A stretch of DNA of 64,000 nt from Bacteroidales bacterium (GTDB lineage: Bacteria; Bacteroidota; Bacteroidia; Bacteroidales; F082). The position numbers and the translations under genes were made by a program. How positions within the stretch are numbered: position 1 is the first letter of the stretch; every line of letters begins with the position of its first letter. The notes beneath the pieces were generated by a model. It ran no database searches and was not told where the DNA came from. It worked only from the letters and a program-made list of their open reading frames with translations. Location of the stretch: positions 62,001-126,000 of the forward strand of contig JAGBQJ010000001.1 in assembly GCA_017632935.1 (NCBI GenBank), read 5' to 3'. This document shows positions 58,657 through 64,000 of this stretch, piece by piece.

Positions 58657-59115
58657 TTAGAAGTCTACTTTTCTATAGAATCTTGCAGGATTACCTAACC
58701 ACAATTCGCCTGGTGGCACATCCTTAGTAACCACAGAACCTGCACCCACAAAAGCACCTTCACCTATGATAATACCAGGCAGCACAACACAACCTGCTCC
58801 AATAGTGGCACCTTTGCACACTTTTGTCTTTAGTAGCGTCCAATCCTTATTCTTAGAGCGAGGATACCTATCGTTGGTGAAGGTCACGTTGGAACCTATC
58901 ATTACATTGTCCTCCAACTCAATGCCGTCCCATACCTGAACCCCGCACTTGATGGTGACATTATTACCAATCTTCACATCGTTCTCTATAAAGCAATGCG
59001 AACAGATGTTCACGTTTTCCCCTATCTGTGCCCCAGGTAATACTACACAATACTGCCAGACATTTGTGCTGTCGGGTATATTCTTATTTTGGCAATCTGC
59101 CAATCTATGTATCAT
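58657..59115 (-). CDS. Hexapeptide-repeat sugar acetyltransferase (FdtC/QdtC-like)
   Basis: A 152-aa left-handed beta-helix protein, [20 protein letters not shown] then repeats ([40 protein letters not shown]) and [20 protein letters not shown] at the end. It matches the short QdtC/FdtC and WxcM N-terminal acetyltransferases that N-acetylate dTDP-3-amino-3,6-dideoxyhexose. It sits between FdtB-like and FdtA-like genes, completing the 3-acetamido sugar set. It overlaps the next gene's stop by 4 nt. Confidence 0.88.
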   Translation of the reverse strand: MIHRLADCQNKNIPDSTNVWQYCVVLPGAQIGENVNICSHCFIENDVKIGNNVTIKCGVQVWDGIELEDNVMIGSNVTFTNDRYPRSKNKDWTLLKTKVCKGATIGAGCVVLPGIIIGEGAFVGAGSVVTKDVPPGELWLGNPARFYRKVDF

Positions 59116-59534
59116 AGTTCCTCCCTAAATTTTATAAATTCATCATAATCACGAATATAGTCTTCCACCTGATAGACCTCAGAAGCCAAAACCATCGCAA
59201 CTGCACCAGAGGAAAAATCAACAAGGTTGCGCCATAGACCTGGCTTGACATAAAGCCCTTGATATGGTCGATTCAGGAAAAAAGATCGTTTGCTTTTGCC
59301 ATCATCAAGTGTTACGGTAAAAGACCCAGAAGCAGCTATTATCAGTTGTTCCAACTCCTTATGGGCATGGGCACCACGACCCTCACCACCCGGTATATCA
59401 TAGAGGTAATACACTCTCTTGACATCAAAAGGAAGTGTCGTCCCATTTTCAACCACGGAGAGATTACCCTTACGGTCGCTATGATGCTTGTCAAGCTCAA
59501 CCATCGTACAGTCGAATACACTATATTTCCCCAT
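59112..59534 (-). CDS. FdtA/QdtA-like 3,4-ketoisomerase, copy 1
   Basis: A 140-aa cupin: VERGNL-like [17 protein letters not shown] then [20 protein letters not shown], with the HAHK pair His56/His58 where FdtA has its catalytic histidines, and [20 protein letters not shown]. It isomerises dTDP-4-keto-6-deoxyglucose to the 3-keto isomer ahead of the FdtB-like aminotransferase. Retains the canonical motif, so it is the better candidate for the active isomerase of the pair. Overlaps copy 2 by 14 nt. Confidence 0.9.
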   Translation of the reverse strand: MGKYSVFDCTMVELDKHHSDRKGNLSVVENGTTLPFDVKRVYYLYDIPGGEGRGAHAHKELEQLIIAASGSFTVTLDDGKSKRSFFLNRPYQGLYVKPGLWRNLVDFSSGAVAMVLASEVYQVEDYIRDYDEFIKFREEL

Positions 59535-59931
59535 TTTGCTTCATTTTTAAGAATTCATCATAATCGCGGACATAGTCTCTCACATCGTAATGTGTAGAAC
59601 CGAATTCCAATGCCAAAGAGTTGGTGGAGAAGTTCTCTATTACTCGCCACCATCCAGCAGGGACATAAAGACCATAGTAAGAACGATTCAAAGTGAACCG
59701 CTGTTTGTTCTTTCCATCATCCACAACAACTTCAAATGCACCTGACAGTGCAATGATAAACTCTTCGTTCTTATGAAAAGCATGACCGCCTCTACTCTCG
59801 CCTCCTGGTACATCATAAATCCAGTATGTCCGTTTAATCTCAAACGGAATATGGTTCAGTTGTTCCACAAAAGAAAGGTTCCCTCGTGGATCAGCGAACT
59901 TTGGTAAAGTAATAACCTTAGGTTCGATCAT
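59521..59931 (-). CDS. FdtA/QdtA-like cupin, copy 2
   Basis: A 136-aa paralog: DPRGNLSFVEQLNHIPF, YWIYDVPGGESRGGHAFHKN, VPAGWWRVIENFSTNSLALE. The key motif reads GHAFHK (His50, His53) rather than HAHK, a one-residue insertion that shifts the second His. It may have a different stereochemical outcome, act with copy 1 as a heterodimer, or be inactive. Tandem FdtA-like pairs occur in other Bacteroidota. The family is certain; the role is unresolved. Confidence 0.85.
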   Translation of the reverse strand: MIEPKVITLPKFADPRGNLSFVEQLNHIPFEIKRTYWIYDVPGGESRGGHAFHKNEEFIIALSGAFEVVVDDGKNKQRFTLNRSYYGLYVPAGWWRVIENFSTNSLALEFGSTHYDVRDYVRDYDEFLKMKQNGEI

Positions 59932-59946
59932 ATTATTTCACTTATT

Positions 59947-60420
59947 TTAATAATCTATTATGTTTTGTTTTTCCATGACAATCCATTTACCATCCTCTTC
60001 AACTGCTTTAAAACAAAGCTTTTCATATAATTTCACCGCAGAAATATTCTCTTTTCTTACTTTTAATTTTACAATTTTAAGCCCAAGTTTGTTAAAAGCA
60101 TAGTCAAGAATGAGTTGTGAAGCTTTCTTTGCAACACCCTTTCCCCAATAATCCTTATTTCCAATGAATATGTGGTAGTGCGCAGAATAGCCATCTATAT
60201 CAGTTAAATAAATATTACCAATATATACGCCATCAACCAAGATTGCACAACGGTAATCATTCGGGTTCGCTATTACTTTGCGTATCCAACCAAGTTCAGA
60301 TTCTATTGTAATCTCGTGGTCGTAGGTGTTACCAGTGTATTTAAACACCTCTGGATCATTACGCCATTGCACTGAAGTGTAGGCATCCTGCTCTTGAAGT
60401 GGTCTTATTATTACTTGCAT
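59947..60420 (-). CDS. GNAT-family acetyltransferase (RimJ/RimL-like)
   Basis: A 157-aa GNAT protein: MQVIIRPLQEQDAYTSVQWR, YKGxx-like CAILVDGVYIGNIYLTDIDG, FIGNKDYWGKGVAKKASQLI (acetyl-CoA loop DYWGKGVA), and ISAVKLYEKLCFKAVEEDGK. The form is common for N-acyltransferases of amino sugars such as WecD- or PseH-like enzymes. It is upstream of the FdtA-like genes and could acylate a 4- or 3-amino sugar nucleotide. Its start overlaps the next gene by 10 nt. Confidence 0.88.
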   Translation of the reverse strand: MQVIIRPLQEQDAYTSVQWRNDPEVFKYTGNTYDHEITIESELGWIRKVIANPNDYRCAILVDGVYIGNIYLTDIDGYSAHYHIFIGNKDYWGKGVAKKASQLILDYAFNKLGLKIVKLKVRKENISAVKLYEKLCFKAVEEDGKWIVMEKQNIIDY

Positions 60421-61361
60421 ATTATATCAATTATACGTTTCATGTTTTTAGCATCGTACCGCTGGTCTATTGGTATAAAAACAGTGCGTTCCGCTAATAG
60501 GTATTCCAAATCATTAGGCTCGCACCACTCAAATACATTTGGCCAGTATGTAGCCACAAAAACCTTTTCTGCAATAAGTCGTTTCTTTAATTCCTTATCG
60601 TCAGTTAGATATGCATAAACCATTGGGATCGTATTCTCCGACAGTGAGAATTTGAGTTGGTTAGTTGCATTAAGTTGTTTATCAAGGTATAACCAATTCT
60701 TCCTCCTTTGAAGTGCTGAAACCTTGTAGTCGATGCTCTGCATTAAGCGATGTGTTAGGTTAGACATCAGCTTTATCGGCTGTCCAACAAGTGTTTTGGT
60801 TAACTTCTGAAAATCAGTATAACCCGTTTCTGCTCCAAGGTCAATTCGTTTTACAAGGAAATCAACCCTGTCGTATGATACATCTTGTTCTATTTCCTCA
60901 TCCAGTAACTTGTCAGTATAAAGATAAGCACCGTCGGGAACGCCAAAGAACTTACGGCAAGTATAGAAGGAATCTATACCAGCAATAGGTTTTGCATAAA
61001 AAGCTTGTGTATTATCCACAATCAAGCGTTCTCCGTATTGTCCTGCCAAAACCTCAACATAACGCTGCTTAAAGCCGTAATAATTTACATATAACAGAGC
61101 CTCGTCATTTTTAAGTATAATTTTCTCACTTATCTCCAGATTAATATCAATATGATAAAACGCATAAGTGACTCCCAGTTTTTGGAAGGGCTCCAAAATC
61201 ACCGCACAAGTATAATAGGGGATATAGACCTTTTTATACCCCCTTGCCTTTAGTATATATTCCAGGCAATTCCGCCCAGTATTAAGGCTGAGGGCATACT
61301 TGTGATATTCCTCCCTCAAGGGGAGTTCCAAACTGAAATAGCCGCCTATGGGTTCCATCAT
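60411..61361 (-). CDS. Divergent DegT-like PLP protein
   Basis: A 316-aa protein with an aminotransferase-like layout: SLNTGRNCLEYILKARGYKK, IPYYTCAVILEPFQKLG, RLIVDNTQAFYAKP (Asp that pairs with PLP) and Lys137 in FYTCRKFFGVPDGAYLY, in the place of the PLP lysine. It is shorter than DegT enzymes, and its substrate-binding segments diverge. It sits with an ATP-grasp gene (4-nt overlap) and a VioA-like gene, so it may work on the same amino sugar. An active role as aminotransferase is plausible but not certain. Confidence 0.65.
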   Translation of the reverse strand: MMEPIGGYFSLELPLREEYHKYALSLNTGRNCLEYILKARGYKKVYIPYYTCAVILEPFQKLGVTYAFYHIDINLEISEKIILKNDEALLYVNYYGFKQRYVEVLAGQYGERLIVDNTQAFYAKPIAGIDSFYTCRKFFGVPDGAYLYTDKLLDEEIEQDVSYDRVDFLVKRIDLGAETGYTDFQKLTKTLVGQPIKLMSNLTHRLMQSIDYKVSALQRRKNWLYLDKQLNATNQLKFSLSENTIPMVYAYLTDDKELKKRLIAEKVFVATYWPNVFEWCEPNDLEYLLAERTVFIPIDQRYDAKNMKRIIDIICK

Positions 61362-62566
61362 TCTACGTTGACTTTAATGTATTGTGATAAGTTTACCAAC
61401 ATGCTATCACACTCTTGGCGGTTTACAAATCTAAGAAAAACAGAGCCTATTGCATTATTCGCACCATGAAAAGCCTCTACTGGAGCACCAAAAGCAGGGT
61501 AGATTGCCTCGCTGATGACATGGTTATTCTGGAAGGTCTCGTCATAGGAGATACCTTGATATGTTCCTGCTTGTAGAGAATGAATTATATCATTCACATA
61601 GCAACCATCATATTGTGGCATATTAATAATGCCCGGAATGGGTTCGCCAACTGCTTTCAGCACTTCGGCTTCAATCAAGTCGATACCAGTACCTATACGT
61701 TGGAGTTCAGCAATTCGGTTTCCACCAGCACGAGGAGACACTTCCATAATATAAGGCTTGCCATTTTTGCAAAGGCGGCTCTCCACATTATAAAGACCTG
61801 TGCCGCAATGCAACAAGGTCAGCAACCTTTGCAATTCACTAGTGAGGTAGTCCTGATGCTTCTGCTGCATGGTAGATGGCCATATTTCCAATGCTGGCGT
61901 ATAAGGGTTAGCAGCATCCTTGTCAAATAACTGGTCGGAATAGTCGGCATATACCAATTTACCACCTACACTGAAACAATCTGCGCTGGACTGGTAACCA
62001 TCCAACTCCAAGAAATCTTCTATGATGAAATGGCCATTGTGAGACTCATTCAACGCATGTGCAATGGCTTGGGGCAAATCTTTCGGGTTATCCACTCGCG
62101 TTACTCCTTTGCTACCCGCAGAGTCCACAGGCTTGACAATCACAGGCCTGTTGAAAAAATCAAAATCCCTTAAAGCATCTTCTGCATTCTCGTAACCTCT
62201 TGCGTTAGGTACATTAAAACCATTATCTGCTAAGAAACGGCGGAAGCGAGATTTGTCCTGTAAGGTGCATGCGGCTTCATATGAACAAGTGAAGGGTAAA
62301 CCAATCTGCTCTGCAACGTAGGCTGCAGACACCACACCTGGATCGACTGCATAGGAAAGAATGCCGTCAATTTTGAGCTCTTGCGCCAGCTTCAACACAG
62401 TTTCTTTGTCGAGTATGCTCACATTATGATATTCGTCGGAATACTTGTGGGCGATGTTATCAGGAAGATAGTCCACCGTGATGACATGAATGCCGTGCTT
62501 ATGCGCAGCCTCAATAGCAGGAAGCAAATAGCGAATGCCTCCAAGGAGCATCAGTTTTTTTTGCAT
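61358..62566 (-). CDS. ATP-grasp ligase
   Basis: A 402-aa ATP-grasp protein. N-terminal LMLLGGIRYLLPAIEAAHKH; ATP-binding core RPVIVKPVDSAGSKGVTRVD (the Lys and glycine-rich loop); HFIIEDFLELDGYQSSADCF; and the metal-binding GKPYIMEVSPRAGGNRIAEL (Glu/Asn). It belongs with carboxylate-amine ligases such as those that make amide bonds with amino acids or acyl acids. Beside a VioA-like aminotransferase it could attach an amino acid or other carboxylate to an amino sugar (inference). Starts 16 nt inside the VioA-like gene's 3' end. Confidence 0.9.
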   Translation of the reverse strand: MQKKLMLLGGIRYLLPAIEAAHKHGIHVITVDYLPDNIAHKYSDEYHNVSILDKETVLKLAQELKIDGILSYAVDPGVVSAAYVAEQIGLPFTCSYEAACTLQDKSRFRRFLADNGFNVPNARGYENAEDALRDFDFFNRPVIVKPVDSAGSKGVTRVDNPKDLPQAIAHALNESHNGHFIIEDFLELDGYQSSADCFSVGGKLVYADYSDQLFDKDAANPYTPALEIWPSTMQQKHQDYLTSELQRLLTLLHCGTGLYNVESRLCKNGKPYIMEVSPRAGGNRIAELQRIGTGIDLIEAEVLKAVGEPIPGIINMPQYDGCYVNDIIHSLQAGTYQGISYDETFQNNHVISEAIYPAFGAPVEAFHGANNAIGSVFLRFVNRQECDSMLVNLSQYIKVNVE

Positions 62567-63678
62567 TGTCCTTTATTTTCAACGAGGTCTAATACTCGGT
62601 TTATGTCTTCATTACTCAGTTCGTGGTGCATAGGCAGACAAATAACTTCGTTAGCCAGACGAGTTGCCATTGGCAAATTCTCAGGTGCTGCACTTGGAAG
62701 ACCACGATAAGTGCTGAATGTACTAATCAATGGATAGAAATATCGGCGACCAAAAACATTTGCCTCACGCATCTTGAAATAGAGCTCGTCACGTGTTGCT
62801 CCGTACTCTTTAGCGTTGATGAAAATTGGAAAATAACTATAGTTGTGACGCACTCCAGGCATATCATCGAAGAAACGGATGCCTGGAATATTGCGAAGAG
62901 CTTCACGATACTTTTGAGCCACTTTTTGTCTATTGGCAATAGCTTTATCTACTTGTTTCAAGTTCAATAATCCGTATGCTGCACGAACTTCATCAACCTT
63001 ACTATTGATACCAGGTGCAACCACTTCTGTTTCGCCTGCAAAACCAAAATTCTTAAGATAATCAATGCGTTTCTTGGTCTGCTCGTCATGCATCACCAAG
63101 GCTCCTCCTTCAAGGGTGTTGTAAACTTTAGTGGCATGGAAACTGAGTGTAGCCATATCACCAGCGTTCAACACACTTTCACCTTCCACTTCTACGCCAA
63201 AGGCATGAGCTGCATCGTAGATAACCTTCAGACCATACTTGTCAGCTATCTCTTGAATACGTTTCATTTTCACCGGCTTGCCGTAGCAATGCACGGGCAT
63301 AATGGCCGTAGTTTTAGGCGTGATGGCGGCTTCAATCTTATCAGGGTCAATACCACAGGTTTCCTCCTCAATATCTACGAAAACTGGACGACAACCATTC
63401 CACCAGATGCTGTGGGTTGTGGCCACAAAGCTATACGGTGTGGTTATTACCTCACCTGTGATGCGTAGTGCCTGCAATGCAGTCAGCAATGGTAGGGTTC
63501 CGTTAGTAAACAGACTGATGTACGGTACTTTCAGATACTCTGCAAGAGCCTTTTCCAGCTGTTTGTGGAACTGGCCGTTGTTGGTAATCCATTTGCTTGC
63601 CCAAATCTCTTTGAGCATCTCGTTAAACTCACCCAAGTCTGGCAATAACGGTGAGGTAACTGTTATCTGTTTCTCCAT
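62551..63678 (-). CDS. VioA-like dTDP-sugar 4-aminotransferase
   Basis: A 375-aa DegT-family enzyme: ITVTSPLLPDLGEFNEMLKE, GEVITTPYSFVATTHSIWWN, VIYDAAHAFGVEVEG (PLP Asp), and Lys184 in TLSFHATKVYNTLEGGALV. SFHATKxxNTxEGGA is typical of VioA-type dTDP-4-amino-4,6-dideoxyglucose (Qui4N) aminotransferases. RmlB, immediately upstream, supplies the dTDP-4-keto-6-deoxyglucose substrate. The gene is intact. Function as a 4-aminotransferase is well supported; the stereochemistry at C4 is less certain. Confidence 0.88.
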   Translation of the reverse strand: MEKQITVTSPLLPDLGEFNEMLKEIWASKWITNNGQFHKQLEKALAEYLKVPYISLFTNGTLPLLTALQALRITGEVITTPYSFVATTHSIWWNGCRPVFVDIEEETCGIDPDKIEAAITPKTTAIMPVHCYGKPVKMKRIQEIADKYGLKVIYDAAHAFGVEVEGESVLNAGDMATLSFHATKVYNTLEGGALVMHDEQTKKRIDYLKNFGFAGETEVVAPGINSKVDEVRAAYGLLNLKQVDKAIANRQKVAQKYREALRNIPGIRFFDDMPGVRHNYSYFPIFINAKEYGATRDELYFKMREANVFGRRYFYPLISTFSTYRGLPSAAPENLPMATRLANEVICLPMHHELSNEDINRVLDLVENKGQCKKN

Positions 63679-63686
63679 TATTGCAA

Positions 63687-64000
63687 TTATCTATTACTAT
63701 ACATGTTGGCGTAATAATTCTGGTATTCGCCCGAGGTAACATTGTCGAGCCACTCCTGGTTGTCCAAATACCATTTCACAGTCAGTTCAATACCTTCCTC
63801 AAACTGGAGACTTGGCTCCCATCCAAGTTCCTTCTGAAGCTTGGTGGAGTCGATGGCATAGCGCATGTCGTGTCCGGCACGGTCAGTGACATAGGTAATC
63901 AAATCCATATCCTGACCTTCAGGGCGACCAAGAAGACGGTCCACCGTATTGATAACCACTTTGATAATGTCGATATTCTTCCACTCATTGAAACCACCGA
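63687..64000 (-). CDS. rmlB: dTDP-glucose 4,6-dehydratase, C-terminal part (cut by window edge)
   Basis: The frame is open through the window end and reads GGFNEWKNIDIIKVVINTVD then RLLGRPEGQDMDLITYVTDR and GHDMRYAIDSTKLQKELGW, diagnostic of RmlB's C-terminus. RmlB dehydrates dTDP-glucose to dTDP-4-keto-6-deoxyglucose, the shared precursor for rhamnose, Qui4N and 3-amino-3,6-dideoxyhexoses. Only the last about 104 codons are in view; the catalytic YxxxK lies beyond the edge. It stands upstream of, and probably transcribes through, the whole operon to about 37.7 kb. The rest of the rml genes would be to the right. Confidence 0.95.
   Translation of the reverse strand, partial: GGFNEWKNIDIIKVVINTVDRLLGRPEGQDMDLITYVTDRAGHDMRYAIDSTKLQKELGWEPSLQFEEGIELTVKWYLDNQEWLDNVTSGEYQNYYANMYSNR

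Overview
The window looks like chromosomal DNA of a member of the Bacteroidota, most likely order Bacteroidales (Prevotella-like). Support: methylmalonyl-CoA mutase encoded as separate small and large subunits, a TraR/DksA protein coupled to lspA, GDP-fucose genes beside a DegT aminotransferase, HU/amidase cassettes near a polysaccharide locus, Bacteroidota-type promoters (TAnnTTTG at -7, TTG about 19-21 nt upstream) and abundant short palindromic intergenic repeats. No rRNA, tRNA or CRISPR array was seen. Everything from 4.1 kb rightward is on the minus strand except a short patch at 18.4-19.1 kb.

Region 1 (1-16.5 kb, visibly GC-rich) is core genome. It holds ileS (5' end outside the window), a DksA-like regulator, lspA, a GIY-YIG protein, mutB/mutA (succinate-propionate route), an aminotransferase-gmd-fcl operon (GDP-L-fucose), a phage-like cassette (OB-fold protein, DUF5675, HU-like protein, T7-lysozyme-like amidase, lipoprotein-like protein) and a 379-aa unknown gene. 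Eight copies of one hairpin repeat occur here and nowhere else in the window.

Region 2 (16.5-38.2 kb, visibly AT-rich) is an accessory and defence island. It holds a tripartite MqsR-MqsA-SecB-like toxin-antitoxin-chaperone locus, an amber-interrupted GIY-YIG gene with a KTSC-like gene, an AlbA_2 protein, a five-gene operon (Mrr-like nuclease, OLD-type ATPase-TOPRIM, methylase-like protein lacking NPPY, GNAT/PUA-like protein, ASCH protein), a ParE-like toxin-antitoxin pair, a large HNH protein, a Septu-like ATPase/HNH pair, an unrecognised two-gene unit and a papain-like/DUF3800 pair. Between these lie decayed pieces of polysaccharide and fatty-acid-type genes (sugar transferase, SDR, FabD, WbuC-like cupin, NeuD-like acetyltransferase).

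Region 3 (37.7-64 kb) is a continuous minus-strand surface-polysaccharide operon that enters from beyond the right edge (rmlB). It would make dTDP-4-keto-6-deoxyglucose and then 4-amino (VioA-like) and 3-amino (FdtA/FdtB-like plus acetyltransferase) sugars. It also carries an ATP-grasp ligase, several acyltransferases, glycosyltransferases, Wzx, a Wzy-like polymerase, two deacetylases and an initiating sugar transferase. Embedded in it is a complete mini acyl-chain pathway: FabD, ACP, two KAS III enzymes, two ketoreductases and an MBL hydrolase. This suggests a custom acyl group is built and placed on the glycan.

Best candidates for something undescribed: the Mrr/OLD/dead-methylase operon, the papain-like/DUF3800 pair, the beta-strand-repeat two-gene unit at 32.9-34.4 kb, the acyl-chain module inside the glycan operon, and the hairpin repeats whose outer stems covary.
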